Below, piece by piece: positions 50,320 through 59,266 of a DNA stretch of 64,000 bases. Location: contig NZ_JACHIK010000005.1 in the NCBI RefSeq assembly GCF_014203155.1, positions 124,001-188,000 of the forward strand, written 5' to 3'. Made by a program: the position numbers and the translations under genes. The notes beneath the pieces are model-generated. The model made no database searches and was not told where the DNA came from. It saw only the letters and a list, made by a program, of their open reading frames with translations. This DNA comes from Shinella fusca (lineage in GTDB: Bacteria > Pseudomonadota > Alphaproteobacteria > Rhizobiales > Rhizobiaceae). Position 1 is the first letter of the stretch. Each line of letters begins with the position of its first letter.

Positions 50320-51528
50320 TCAGCCTTTGTTCTTGTTGTAGACGTCGAAGAACACGGCGGCGAGCAGCACCAGGCCCTTGATGAGCTGCTGGTAATCGAT
50401 GCCGATGCCCATGATCGACATGCCGTTGTTCATGACGCCCATGATGAAGGCGCCGATGACCGCGCCGGTGATCTTGCCGACGCCGCCCGAGGCCGATGCG
50501 CCGCCGATGAAGCAGGCCGCGATGACGTCGAGCTCGGAGCCGACACCGGCCTTCGGCGTCGCCGAATTGAGGCGTGCGGCGATGATCATGCCGGCGAGCG
50601 CGGCGAGCGCCCCCATGTTGACGAAGGTGTAGAAGGTCAGCCGCTCGGTGTTGATGCCCGAGAGCTTGGCCGCCTTCTCGTTGCCGCCCATGGCGTAGAT
50701 GCGCCGGCCGATCGTCGTGCGCGTCGTCACGAAGGTGTAGAGCGCGATGAGGACGCCCATGATGACGAGCACGTTCGGCAGGCCGCGATAGGTCGAGAGC
50801 TGGAAGCCGAGGAAGATCGCCACCACGCCGGTGACCGCCATCTGGATGACGAAGAAGGTGAAGGGCTCGTTCTCCGTCTCGTGCAGCACGTTCATGCGCC
50901 GCTCGCGCAGGCCCGCATAGATGGCGTAGCCGACGAGCAGCAGCACCGCGATGAGCGCGACATAGTTCTTGATGAGGCTCGTTGCCGGGTCGGTCAGCGA
51001 CAGGAAATCCGGCACGAAGCCCGTGGAGAGGATCTGGAATTCCTTCGGGAACGGGCCGACCGGCCGGCCGCCGAGCGCCACATAGGTCATGCCGCGGAAG
51101 ACGAGCATGCCGGCGAGCGTGACGATGAAGGACGGGATCTTCTGGTAGGCGACCCAGTAGCCCTGCGCCGCCCCCATGGCTGCGCCGATGAGGATGGACA
51201 GCGGCACGACGATAATCGCCGGCATGTTCCACTTCACCAGCATGATCGCCGATATGCCGCCGATGAAGGCGACGATGGAGCCGACCGACAGGTCGATATG
51301 CCCCGCCACGATGATCAGCAGCATGCCTAGCGCCATGATGACGATGAACGAGTTCTGCAGCACCAGGTTGGTGATGTTGACCGGGCGGAAGAGCACGCCG
51401 TTGGTGACGACCTGGAAGAAGACCATGATGACGACGAGCGCCACGAGCAGGCCGTATTCACGGATGTTCTTGCGAAGGTAGTCGCCCACCGAATGCTGGG
51501 TCGTCTTGGTCGCGGTATCGGTGGCCAT
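50320..51528 (-). CDS. gguB: Sugar ABC transporter permease GguB
   Basis: RbsC/MglC-type permease of 402 aa with about ten helices. The start at 51528 overlaps the gguA stop (TAATG). The permease signatures [17 protein letters not shown] and VGSELDVIAACFIGGASASGGVG are visible, and the stretch YAMGGNEKAAKLSGIN is the cytoplasmic loop typical of the family. Works with ChvE and GguA to import arabinose, galactose, glucose or xylose. Confidence 0.92.
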   Translation of the reverse strand: MATDTATKTTQHSVGDYLRKNIREYGLLVALVVIMVFFQVVTNGVLFRPVNITNLVLQNSFIVIMALGMLLIIVAGHIDLSVGSIVAFIGGISAIMLVKWNMPAIIVVPLSILIGAAMGAAQGYWVAYQKIPSFIVTLAGMLVFRGMTYVALGGRPVGPFPKEFQILSTGFVPDFLSLTDPATSLIKNYVALIAVLLLVGYAIYAGLRERRMNVLHETENEPFTFFVIQMAVTGVVAIFLGFQLSTYRGLPNVLVIMGVLIALYTFVTTRTTIGRRIYAMGGNEKAAKLSGINTERLTFYTFVNMGALAALAGMIIAARLNSATPKAGVGSELDVIAACFIGGASASGGVGKITGAVIGAFIMGVMNNGMSIMGIGIDYQQLIKGLVLLAAVFFDVYNKNKG

Positions 51529-53063
51529 TAGTGTTTCTCCCCGGAGCGCATGATGGCGCGCATGATGGATTCCTGGCTTGCTTCCGCCTTGGAGAGCTCG
51601 GCCACGATGCGTCCTTCGTTCATGACATAGATGCGATCGCAGGTCCCGAGCAGTTCCGGCATCTCCGACGAGATCATCAGGATGCCCTTGCCCTCGGCGG
51701 CAAGCTGGTTGATGATGGAATAGATTTCGAACTTGGCGCCGACATCGATGCCGCGCGTGGGTTCGTCGAGGATCAGCACCTCGGGATTGGTGAACAGCCA
51801 CTTCGACAGCACGACCTTCTGCTGGTTGCCGCCGGAAAGGTTGACGGCTTCCTGGTAGATCGAGTGCGAGCGGATGCGAAGCTGCGAGCGGTAGCCGGAG
51901 GCGACCTTGGCCTCCTGGTGGCTGTCGATGACCGTCGCCCTGGAAACGCCCTTGAGGTTGGCGAGCGTCGTGTTGTGCATGATGTTGTCGATCAGCACGA
52001 GGCCGAGCTGCTTGCGGTCCTCGGTCACGTAGGCAAAGCCCGCCTCGACGGCCTTGGGGATCGTCGAGACGTCCACCGGCTTGCCGCGCATGAAGACCTC
52101 GCCGGTGATCTTGTGTCCCCAGCTCTTGCCGAAGAGGCTCATCGCCGTCTCGGTGCGGCCCGCGCCCATGAGGCCGGCGATGCCGACGACCTCGCCGGCG
52201 CGCACCGTGAAGCTCACGTCATGCAGGAACTGCCGGTCGCGGTGCTGCTGGTGGAAGACGTTCCAGTTCTTCACCTCCAGCAGCGTCTCGCCGATCTTCG
52301 GCTCGCGCGGGGGGTAGCGGTCCTCCATCTCGCGGCCGACCATGCCCTTGATGATGCGGTCCTCGGAGATGTCCTCGTTGTGACAGTCGAGCGTCTCGAC
52401 CGTGCCGCCGTCGCGCAGGATGGTGATCTGGTCGGCGACCTTTTTGATCTCGTTCAGCTTGTGCGAGATGATGATGGAGGTCATGCCCTGCGAGCGGAAC
52501 TCCATGAGCAGCTTCAGCAGCGCGTCGGAGTCCTTCTCGTTGAGCGAGGCGGTCGGCTCGTCGAGGATGAGCAGGCGCACCTTCTTGGAAAGCGCCTTGG
52601 CGATCTCCACGAGCTGCTGCTTGCCCACGCCGATATCGGTGATCAGCGTGCCCGGCGGCTCCTTGAGGCCGACCTTGTCGAGCAGCTCCTGCGTGCGGCG
52701 GAAGGTCTTCTTCCAGTCGATGACACCGTTCGACGCCACCTCGTTGCCGAGGAAGATGTTCTCGGCGATCGACAGCAGCGGCACGAGCGCCAGTTCCTGG
52801 TGGATGATGATGATGCCCAGATGCTCGCTGTCGGAGATCGTGGAGAAACGACGGACTTCGCCGTCGAAATGGATTTCGCCCTCATAGGAGCCGGCCGGAT
52901 AGACGCCGCTCAACACTTTCATGAGGGTGGATTTGCCGGCGCCGTTTTCGCCGACAAGGGCGTGGATCTCGCCTTCGCGGACCTTCAGGTTGACGTTGTC
53001 GAGCGCCTTTACGCCCGGGAACGTCTTCGTGATGCCACGCATTTCGAGAAGGGTCTTGCTCAT
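51528..53063 (-). CDS. gguA: Sugar ABC transporter ATP-binding protein GguA
   Basis: Double-cassette ATPase of 511 aa (RbsA/MglA type). First cassette: Walker [10 protein letters not shown], signature near [18 protein letters not shown], Walker [12 protein letters not shown]. Second: degenerate Walker [10 protein letters not shown], signature [14 protein letters not shown], Walker [13 protein letters not shown]. Powers ChvE-dependent sugar uptake. A stem-loop separates it from chvE upstream. Confidence 0.93.
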   Translation of the reverse strand: MSKTLLEMRGITKTFPGVKALDNVNLKVREGEIHALVGENGAGKSTLMKVLSGVYPAGSYEGEIHFDGEVRRFSTISDSEHLGIIIIHQELALVPLLSIAENIFLGNEVASNGVIDWKKTFRRTQELLDKVGLKEPPGTLITDIGVGKQQLVEIAKALSKKVRLLILDEPTASLNEKDSDALLKLLMEFRSQGMTSIIISHKLNEIKKVADQITILRDGGTVETLDCHNEDISEDRIIKGMVGREMEDRYPPREPKIGETLLEVKNWNVFHQQHRDRQFLHDVSFTVRAGEVVGIAGLMGAGRTETAMSLFGKSWGHKITGEVFMRGKPVDVSTIPKAVEAGFAYVTEDRKQLGLVLIDNIMHNTTLANLKGVSRATVIDSHQEAKVASGYRSQLRIRSHSIYQEAVNLSGGNQQKVVLSKWLFTNPEVLILDEPTRGIDVGAKFEIYSIINQLAAEGKGILMISSEMPELLGTCDRIYVMNEGRIVAELSKAEASQESIMRAIMRSGEKH

Positions 53064-53131
53064 ATACAGTTTCCAGCGGCCATCCCCTGCCTCGTGACAG
53101 GGAAAGCGAGCCTATTCGCTCTGCGATCCGG

Positions 53132-53165
53132 ATAAAAGAGGGTTCGCGCATAAAGCGCGAACCCC
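53132..53165 (-). terminator. Stem-loop between chvE and gguA
   Basis: GGGTTCGCGC (53140-53149) and GCGCGAACCC (53155-53164) form a perfect 10-bp stem with a 5-nt loop; read on the minus strand it is followed by TCTTTTAT. It sits right after the chvE stop and could be a partial terminator that keeps ChvE in excess. Confidence 0.75.
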
Positions 53166-53181
53166 GGAGAAGGAAGAACGA

Positions 53182-54255
53182 TCAGTTCTTCAGCTGGTCG
53201 GCCGTGTAGTAGCCGGAGTCCTCGACGAGGATCTTCTCGGCGTTCGACTTGTCGACGGCGACGGGCTTCAGCAGGTAGGACGGAACGACCTTGACGCCGT
53301 TGTCGTAGGTCTTGGTGTCGTTCACTTCCGGCTCCTTGCCTTCCATGATCGCGTTGACCATGCCGACCGTGACCTTGGCCAGTTCGCGCGTGTCCTTGAA
53401 GACCGTCGAATACTGTTCGTCGGCGAGGATCGACTTGACGGACGGCAGTTCGGCGTCCTGGCCGGTCACGACGGCGATCGGCTGGTCGGCCGAGCCGTAG
53501 CCGACGCCCTTGAGGGCCGACAGGATGCCGATGGACAGGCCGTCATAGGGCGAAAGAACGCCATCGACGCGGCCGTCGGTGTAGGTCGAGGACAGGAGGT
53601 TTTCCATGCGGGCCTGAGCGACCGCACCGTCCCAACGCAGCGTGCCGACGGTTTCCATGCCCGTCTGGCCCGACTTGATGACGATGTCGCCCTTGTCGAT
53701 CAGCGGCTGGAGAACCGACATGGCGCCGTCGTAGAAGAAGAAGGCGTTGTTGTCGTCCGGCGAACCGCCGAAGAGTTCGACGTTCCACGGCTTGGTGTTC
53801 GGGAACTTGGCCTTCAGGCCGTCGACGAGGCTGGTGGCCTGGAGGACGCCGACCTGGAAGTTGTCGAAGGTGGCGTAGTAGTCGACATTGCCCGAATCGC
53901 GGATCAGGCGGTCATAGGCGATGACCTTCACGCCGGCGTCGGCAGCCTTCTGCAGGATGTCGGAGAGCGTCGTGCCGTCGATGGCGCCGATGACGAGAAC
54001 CTTGGCGCCCTTGGTGACCATGTTCTCGATCTGGGCGAGCTGGTTCGGGATATCGTCGTCGGCGAACTGCAGGTCCGGGGTGTAGCCGGCTTCCTTGAAC
54101 AGCTTTTCCATCGTCTCGCCGTCCGAAATCCAGCGGGTCGAGGTCTTGGTGGGCATGGAGATGCCGACCATGCCCTTGTCCTGGGCAAACGACGGCGCCA
54201 CGAACGACGCGACGCTGATGGCGGCAGCGGCGAGAAGCGAAGTGATCATTTTCAT
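53182..54255 (-). CDS. chvE: Multiple-sugar periplasmic binding protein ChvE
   Basis: A 357-aa exported protein, signal peptide ending near SFAQDKG. It matches Agrobacterium ChvE along its length as I recall it: [99 protein letters not shown]. ChvE delivers aldoses to GguAB and, in Agrobacterium, also presents them to VirA to enhance virulence induction and chemotaxis. Start behind GGAGAG; divergent from gbpR. Confidence 0.95.
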   Translation of the reverse strand: MKMITSLLAAAAISVASFVAPSFAQDKGMVGISMPTKTSTRWISDGETMEKLFKEAGYTPDLQFADDDIPNQLAQIENMVTKGAKVLVIGAIDGTTLSDILQKAADAGVKVIAYDRLIRDSGNVDYYATFDNFQVGVLQATSLVDGLKAKFPNTKPWNVELFGGSPDDNNAFFFYDGAMSVLQPLIDKGDIVIKSGQTGMETVGTLRWDGAVAQARMENLLSSTYTDGRVDGVLSPYDGLSIGILSALKGVGYGSADQPIAVVTGQDAELPSVKSILADEQYSTVFKDTRELAKVTVGMVNAIMEGKEPEVNDTKTYDNGVKVVPSYLLKPVAVDKSNAEKILVEDSGYYTADQLKN

Positions 54256-54452
54256 TGAAAGGTCTCTCCCTTGTGCGCACTGGCCGGACCCGGCCAGGCT
54301 TTGATCTGTGCGCGGGCGGGGTCGCCTTCAGACGACGGCCTGGACTGGTCGGGCAAAGGCCCGCCGGCCCCCACTCCCAAGGACCCCAGCGCACATTCGC
54401 GAAACCTCTCCTGAATTGCCATAACTGTCAAATGCAATAAGCTTCTAATGCG

Positions 54453-54468
54453 ATATCAAAATTGATAT
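54453..54468. promoter_or_regulatory. Candidate GbpR operator
   Basis: ATATCAA-AA-TTGATAT, a perfect 7-2-7 dyad, 41 bases before the gbpR start in the 254-bp divergent chvE/gbpR spacer. LysR regulators commonly bind such a dyad to repress themselves and activate the divergent gene. Assignment to GbpR is by position only. Confidence 0.5.
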
Positions 54469-54509
54469 ACGACAACGGAAATATAATATTTTTACCGAAC
54501 GGAGTAACG

Positions 54510-55517
54510 ATGCGTTTGAACGAAGACGCCGACGAACAGCTCTTTCCCGGCGAGGGCGGCAGCGACCTGCAGGGCATCGGCCTGCTGCGCTCCGGCCTGA
54601 AACTCAGCCACCTGCGCATGATCGTGGCCATCGAGGAACACAAGCAGGTGAGCGCGGCGGCCGACGCGCTCAACATCTCCCAGCCCGCCGCTTCGCGCAT
54701 GCTGACGGAAATGGAAACGATCCTCAAGGCGCAATTGTGCGAGCGCGTCTCGCGCGGCGTGGCGCTCACCGCCTTCGGGCGCGCCTTCGCGCGGCGCGCA
54801 CGCACCATCCTCCTGGAATTGCGCGAGGTCGACCGCGAGCTCTCGGCGCTGAAGTCGGGCACCGGCGGCTCGGTCTTCCTCGGCGCGGTGACGGCGCCCG
54901 CCATCAGCCTTGCCGTGCCGGCGATCCAGCAGGTCAGCGCCGCCTATCCCGGCATCGAGGTGAACGTGCGCGTGGAGACGAGCAACGTGCTCGCCCGCGA
55001 GCTCCTCGCCGCCCGGCAGGACTTCATCATCGCCCGCGTGCCGGACGACCTCAATCCGCGCCTCTTCAACGTCACCGAGATCGGCATCGAGAAGGCCTGC
55101 CTCATCGTGCGCAAGGGCCATCCGCTGGCGGAAAAACCCATCGTCGGCCTTGCCGACCTGCCGCATTTCGACTGGGTGTTCCAGCCGGCCGGCACGTTGC
55201 TCCGGCGGCGCATCGAGGAGCTGTTCATCGCCGGCGGCGTGCCGCTGCCCGCCACGGTCGTCAACACCTCGTCGATCCTTCTCACCACCGCCATCGTCTG
55301 CGGCTCGAACGCCATCGCGCCCGTCGCGCGCGACATGGCCGTCTTCATCGCCGATGTCGGCGCGCAGGCCGGCGAGATTTCCATCCTCAACACGGATTTC
55401 GAGATCGACATCAAGCCCTACAGCCTTATCTCCGTAAAGGGCCGGGCGCTCCCCCCGAGCGCCAAACTGCTCTATGATCTGATCCTTCAACGCAGCCGGA
55501 TGCTTTCGCCGGATTGA
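54510..55517 (+). CDS. gbpR: LysR-family regulator GbpR of the chvE operon
   Basis: A 335-aa LysR regulator. ATG at 54510 has GGAG 6 bases upstream. The helix-turn-helix spans about residues 36-70 (MIVAIEEHKQVSAAADALNISQPAASRMLTEM) after an unusually long 30-residue leader; the effector domain follows from about 105. Divergent orientation to chvE is the same as in Agrobacterium, where GbpR activates chvE in response to arabinose, galactose and related sugars. Confidence 0.9.
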   Translation: MRLNEDADEQLFPGEGGSDLQGIGLLRSGLKLSHLRMIVAIEEHKQVSAAADALNISQPAASRMLTEMETILKAQLCERVSRGVALTAFGRAFARRARTILLELREVDRELSALKSGTGGSVFLGAVTAPAISLAVPAIQQVSAAYPGIEVNVRVETSNVLARELLAARQDFIIARVPDDLNPRLFNVTEIGIEKACLIVRKGHPLAEKPIVGLADLPHFDWVFQPAGTLLRRRIEELFIAGGVPLPATVVNTSSILLTTAIVCGSNAIAPVARDMAVFIADVGAQAGEISILNTDFEIDIKPYSLISVKGRALPPSAKLLYDLILQRSRMLSPD

Positions 55518-55530
55518 GGAGAGACCATCC

Positions 55531-56007
55531 ATGTTCGGCATGACCGTTTTCGAATCGGTGCTGGAGCGGCTGAAGGCCGAGGCGCGCGAAGCGGCGGAAG
55601 ATCTTCCGGCGGACGACGAAGACATCGCCATGGAGGTCCGCGGCCTTCCCGCCGGCTTTGCCGGGCTGGGCATGGGCAAGACCTTCGTTTCCGCCCCGCA
55701 GGCCGCCGCCGCCTATCTCGACCTCTACGAGGAACCGGCACCGCCGCCCGAAGAGCCGCCACCGGCGCCGCCGCACCTCCTGCGCACCGCGCCGGAGGAA
55801 GTGGCGGAAGACCTTGCGCTGACGGGCCGGGAGAGCGTGGAGGACCTGCTTGCCCGCCGCCGCGCCTTCGCGCGCGACAACCACCCCGACCGCGCACCGG
55901 CGGACCTTCGCACCAACGCGACGCTGCGCATGAAGATCGCCAACATGCTGATCGACGAGACGATCCGGCGGATCGAGGTGGAGCGCAGCCTCGGCCTGAG
56001 GGGTTAG
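55531..56007 (+). CDS. J-domain-like protein of unknown function
   Basis: A 158-aa protein. Residues about 60-85 are a Pro/Glu-rich linker (EEPAPPPEEPPPAPP), and about 100-150 resemble helices II-III of a DnaJ domain with the HPD tripeptide (RRAFARDNHPDRAP, then NATLRMKIANMLIDE). Helix I and a client-binding region are not apparent. It may be a DnaK co-chaperone fragment or a decoy. Lies 13 bp after gbpR, so probably co-transcribed; its tail overlaps a convergent small gene. Confidence 0.75.
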   Translation: MFGMTVFESVLERLKAEAREAAEDLPADDEDIAMEVRGLPAGFAGLGMGKTFVSAPQAAAAYLDLYEEPAPPPEEPPPAPPHLLRTAPEEVAEDLALTGRESVEDLLARRRAFARDNHPDRAPADLRTNATLRMKIANMLIDETIRRIEVERSLGLRG

Positions 56008-56228
56008 CCTTCCGTTCCGCCGCCCTCTTCCGGGGATTTCGGCGGCGAGGGCTTGAAGAAGAGGATGAGGTTGGCGAAGGCATAGGCCGTGACGGCGAGG
56101 AAGATCATGCCCCAGGCCTGCTGGCCGTTGTAGAACTCCACGCCCGTCCAGGCGGCGCAGGCGGCGACCAGCAGCACCCGCCGCCAGAGCGGGCGGTAGA
56201 ACGGATGGTCGGGATCGATGAACTTCAT
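56004..56228 (-). CDS. Small two-helix membrane protein
   Basis: A 74-aa protein with two hydrophobic helices (VLLVAACAAWTGVEF and AWGMIFLAVTAYAFANLILFF) and an N-terminus DPDHPFYRPLWRR resembling DUF3329-type proteins. An AGGAGACCTCC ribosome-site region precedes the ATG. Overlaps the J-domain-like gene by 4 bases at the 3' ends. Function unknown. Confidence 0.68.
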   Translation of the reverse strand: MKFIDPDHPFYRPLWRRVLLVAACAAWTGVEFYNGQQAWGMIFLAVTAYAFANLILFFKPSPPKSPEEGGGTEG

Positions 56229-56339
56229 GGAGGTCTCCTGTCGCCTTGCGCGCCTACATAGGCGGTTTTTCTTCCGGGGGAAACCGCCCTTGCGTGTCCC
56301 GCCCGGCGCCCCGCAGGCTTGACGCCTCCGGCAAGAAAT

Positions 56340-56353
56340 GGAACACTTGTTCC
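56340..56353. promoter_or_regulatory. IolR-type operator upstream of idhA
   Basis: GGAACACTTGTTCC fits exactly the GGAA-N6-TTCC palindrome reported for the RpiR-type repressor IolR of Sinorhizobium meliloti inositol genes. It is 152 bp upstream of idhA, itself a known IolR target type. Confidence 0.7.
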
Positions 56354-56504
56354 AAAGATTACCGATTACGGCTCATCCATTCCGTTTTGGATGGAATCGC
56401 ATAGAGAAACACCCGCGGCAAGCCGCGGCGCTTTTGCGGGACGCGAGCGAATCGCCCCGCCCCTTTCCGCCGCGAAGGCTTGCGGCATAGCAGAGAGAAT
56501 GAAG

Positions 56505-57497
56505 ATGACTGTGAGATTTGGCCTCCTCGGCGCAGGGCGCATCGGCAAGGTCCATGCCAAGGCCGTGTCCGGCAATGCCGATGCCGTGCTCGTCGCCGTC
56601 GCGGATGCGTTTCCCGCCGCCGCCGAGGCCATCGCCGGGCAATACGGCTGCGAGGTCCGCACCATCGAGGCGATCGAAGCCGCAGGCGACATCGACGCCG
56701 TCGTGATCTGCACGCCGACCGACACCCATGCCGACCTCATCGAGCGCTTCTCGCGCGCCGGCAAGGCGATCTTCTGCGAAAAGCCGATCGACCTCGACGT
56801 CGGGCGCGTCAGGGCCTGCATGAAGGTTGTGGAGGAGACCAACGGCAAGCTGATGGTCGGCTTCAACCGCCGCTTCGACCCGCATTTCATGGCCGTGCGC
56901 AAGGCCATCGACGAGGGCCGCATCGGCGAGGTCGAGATGGTGACCATCACATCGCGCGATCCCGGCGCCCCGCCGGTCGACTACATCAAGCGCTCGGGCG
57001 GCATCTTCCGCGACATGACGATCCACGACTTCGACATGGCCCGCTTCCTGCTGGGCGAGGAGATCGCCTCCGTCTTCGCGACCGCCGCCGTGCTGGTCGA
57101 TCCGGAGATCGGCAAGGCCGGCGACTATGACAGCGTCTCCGTCATCCTCCAGACGAAATCCGGCAGGCAGGCGGTCATCTCCAATTCCCGCCGCGCCACC
57201 TACGGCTACGACCAGCGCATCGAGGTGCACGGCTCGAAGGGCATGGTCTCGGCCGAGAACCAGCGCCCGGTCTCCATCGAGGTCGCCAACGGCGAGGGCT
57301 ATACCCGTCCGCCGCTGCACGACTTCTTCATGACCCGCTACACGGAAGCCTATGCCAACGAGATCGCCGCCTTCATCGCTGCCATCGAGAAGGGCGCGAC
57401 GATCTCCCCCTCCGGCGCCGACGGCCTCGCCGCCCTCGCACTCGCCGACGCGGCCGTGAAGTCCGTGGAAGAAAAGCGCCAGATCCCCGTCGCCTGA
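56505..57497 (+). CDS. idhA: Myo-inositol 2-dehydrogenase
   Basis: NAD-dependent Gfo/Idh/MocA enzyme of 330 aa, the length of Sinorhizobium IdhA, oxidising myo-inositol to 2-keto-myo-inositol. Rossmann motif LLGAGRIGKVHA, catalytic Lys in FCEKPID, and the DYIKRSGGIFRDMTIHDFDMARF region with the catalytic Asp/His are seen. Start at 56505 (MTVRFGLLG) has GAGAGA 8 bases upstream; ATG 56499 is equally readable. Required in rhizobia for inositol and rhizopine use and competitiveness. Confidence 0.93.
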   Translation: MTVRFGLLGAGRIGKVHAKAVSGNADAVLVAVADAFPAAAEAIAGQYGCEVRTIEAIEAAGDIDAVVICTPTDTHADLIERFSRAGKAIFCEKPIDLDVGRVRACMKVVEETNGKLMVGFNRRFDPHFMAVRKAIDEGRIGEVEMVTITSRDPGAPPVDYIKRSGGIFRDMTIHDFDMARFLLGEEIASVFATAAVLVDPEIGKAGDYDSVSVILQTKSGRQAVISNSRRATYGYDQRIEVHGSKGMVSAENQRPVSIEVANGEGYTRPPLHDFFMTRYTEAYANEIAAFIAAIEKGATISPSGADGLAALALADAAVKSVEEKRQIPVA

Positions 57498-57522
57498 CGG
57501 CCCCTCCTCCCAAGGCAACTGG

Positions 57523-57550
57523 CCGGGCGAGAAATCGCCCGGTCTTTTTT
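57523..57550 (+). terminator. Rho-independent terminator of idhA
   Basis: CCGGGCGA-GAAA-TCGCCCGG followed by TCTTTTTT; perfect 8-bp stem with a GNRA-like tetraloop, 26 bases after the stop. Confidence 0.93.
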
Positions 57551-57645
57551 GTGGAGGGTGTGTTGCCGGTTCACTTGTGCAGGAGCCTCTATTGCCCCTG
57601 CCCCCCGCCTCTGCCCTTGTCCCTGCCTCCGCCCCCGCCCCACTC

Positions 57646-57740
57646 TCCATCGTCATCCTCGGGCTTGACCCGAGGATCCACACCTCGCCCGCAGCGGGTG
57701 CCGCATGGATGCTCGGGTCAAGCCCGAGCATGACGGAGGA
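57646..57740. repeat. RIME-like double-palindrome repeat, copy 3
   Basis: Left palindrome identical in arms to copy 2 (ATCCTCGGG / CCCGAGGAT); right palindrome uses ATGCTCGGG / CCCGAGCAT, a base change compensated on the other arm. Bounded by CATCGTCAT and ATGACGGAGG. Confidence 0.85.
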
Positions 57741-57823
57741 GAGGTTCAGGGTAGAGGAGAGGTTCAGGGTAGAGGAGAGGTTCGGGATGGAGGAGAGGTT
57801 CTGGGTGGAGGAAAGGTCGGGCT
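57736..57823. repeat. 18-bp tandem repeat (minisatellite)
   Basis: Nearly five head-to-tail copies of GAGGAGAGGTTCAGGGTA; the first two are identical and later ones carry a few changes (CGGGATG, CTGGGTG). It abuts the RIME-like repeat and is not inside a gene. Confidence 0.85.
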
Positions 57824-57926
57824 ACATTCAATGCTTGAACTCGGGCCCTAAGCGATGCTTGAGCCAACCTTTGCGGTACCTGAGCCAGCCTTTGCGATGC
57901 CCAACCAGCCTTCGCAGCCTCCCCCC

Positions 57927-59147
57927 TCAATCCCCCACAGCTTTCGCCGCGATGATATCGTGGTCCATCTCCGCCAGCGCGCGGTCGAGATGGCCTTCCA
58001 GTACCAGCGTCGCCTCCTCCGGCACGACGGAGATCGGCGGGGCGCCGAAGAGGCGGATCTGCTGCGATTGTGCCAATCCCTCCTCGATCCCGCGCTGGAT
58101 GAGGTCGTAATAGCGCGTGCCGGGCCCGGTGATGGCGATCGGCATGTTGTCGTAGAGGCTCACCATGCGCGAAAGCCCCTGCCCCAGCGCAAGGCCGGCC
58201 TGGCGGAAGGCGTATTCCGACATGCGGTGGCCCTGCCGCGCGCGCAGCGCGATCTTGTCCATCTCGGCGAGCGGCACGAATTTCGCGGGGATCGTATCGG
58301 GCGGCACCTCGAAGGCGGTGCGCAGGATGCCGTAGAAGCCGGCCGAGGCCTCGATGCAGCCTTGCGAGCCGCAGCGACACAATTTGCCGTCCGACGAATT
58401 CAGCATGTGCCCGAAATTCGGCGCCGTCACCGTCAGCTCGCCGGACCGCTCGCGCCGCGCGATGCCGAGCCCGATGCTGTGGCCGAGCGAGAGCGCGGCG
58501 ACGGCCTGCAGGTTCTCCGCCCCCGCCTTTTCCATGCGCAGCGCCATGGCATGGGCGACGAGCAGGGTTTCGTTGCTGATGAGGATCTTCGCGCGCCAGC
58601 GCGGCGAAAGCAGCGCGGCGAAATCCACCTGCCGCTCCCCAAAGACCGGCGACCAGACGAGGAGGGCGTGCGCGGGATCGACGAGGCCCTTGCTGCTGAT
58701 CGACACGACCAGCACCCGCTCCCGCGCGATCTGCGAGCGCTCCGCCAGCCTGTCGAGCGCGGCGACGAAGGCGTCGGCAAAGGGCTGCGTCGAGGAATCC
58801 GCATGGTTGCGCGCCTCCTCGAAACGGTCGATCAGCGTGCCGCCGTAGTCGGCCAGCGAATATTGCACGGCATCGGAGGAGATGCGCACGGTGACGAGGT
58901 AGCCGGCATCGCGCCGCTGGCCGAAGATGACGCGCGGCCGGCCCCGCGAGGCGGACGCCTGCTGCTCGCGCCGCTCCAGCACTTCCGCCTTTTCCAGCTC
59001 CGCCGTGATGGCCGAGACCGTAGCCGAGGCAAGGCCCGTGTGGTGGGAAATATCCGTATGGGCAAGCGGCCCGTGCCGGCGCAGCGAGGCGAGGACCAGC
59101 GCACTGTTCTGCTGACGCACAAGCTCCGTGCTCGACTTCACCAGCAT
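57927..59147 (-). CDS. ROK-family transcriptional repressor, XylR-type
   Basis: A 406-aa ROK regulator starting at 59147 behind GGAAACGGG. Winged helix-turn-helix at about residues 14-75 (SALVLASLRRHGPLAHTDISHHTGLASATVSAIT), then a sugar-kinase-like domain with the ROK zinc motif CRCGSQGCIEA around residue 270; ATP-binding kinase motifs are weak, as expected for a regulator. Divergent from the xylose-type ABC operon, with a perfect palindrome between them, so it most likely represses that operon until the sugar is present. Confidence 0.88.
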   Translation of the reverse strand: MLVKSSTELVRQQNSALVLASLRRHGPLAHTDISHHTGLASATVSAITAELEKAEVLERREQQASASRGRPRVIFGQRRDAGYLVTVRISSDAVQYSLADYGGTLIDRFEEARNHADSSTQPFADAFVAALDRLAERSQIARERVLVVSISSKGLVDPAHALLVWSPVFGERQVDFAALLSPRWRAKILISNETLLVAHAMALRMEKAGAENLQAVAALSLGHSIGLGIARRERSGELTVTAPNFGHMLNSSDGKLCRCGSQGCIEASAGFYGILRTAFEVPPDTIPAKFVPLAEMDKIALRARQGHRMSEYAFRQAGLALGQGLSRMVSLYDNMPIAITGPGTRYYDLIQRGIEEGLAQSQQIRLFGAPPISVVPEEATLVLEGHLDRALAEMDHDIIAAKAVGD

Positions 59148-59236
59148 CGCCCGTTTCCGCCCGCTTTCACTTGCTGCAACACATGCCCCTCCCAAAGCAT
59201 CTGTCACGCCGCCGTTCAAGACCCGTCAAAGGCTTG

Positions 59237-59266
59237 TTGACAGCCTTCGAAAGTTCTGACATCTAT
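59237..59266 (+). promoter_or_regulatory. Likely promoter of the xylose-type ABC operon
   Basis: TTGACA at 59237-59242 and ATCTAT at 59261-59266, spacing 18, abut the palindrome at 59266-59286 so that repressor binding would cover the transcription start. Confidence 0.5.

Larger units (their letters stand above)
57498..57926. other. Repeat-rich spacer between idhA and the ROK gene
   Basis: About 430 bp with no gene: a terminator (57523), a C/T-rich stretch (about 57591-57650), a RIME-like repeat (57646), an 18-bp minisatellite (57736) and three degenerate 22-bp repeats built on GAGCCAGCCTTTGCG-like sequence (about 57852-57915). Confidence 0.7.

Noticed and set aside
57736-57823. Possible CRISPR array
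   Set aside because: The 18-bp units are directly contiguous with no unique spacers; it is a minisatellite. No cas genes are present.
57718-58380. Minus-strand frame with a repeated LLYPEP motif
   Set aside because: It is the translation of the 18-bp minisatellite running into a shadow frame of the ROK gene; no ribosome site or family match.
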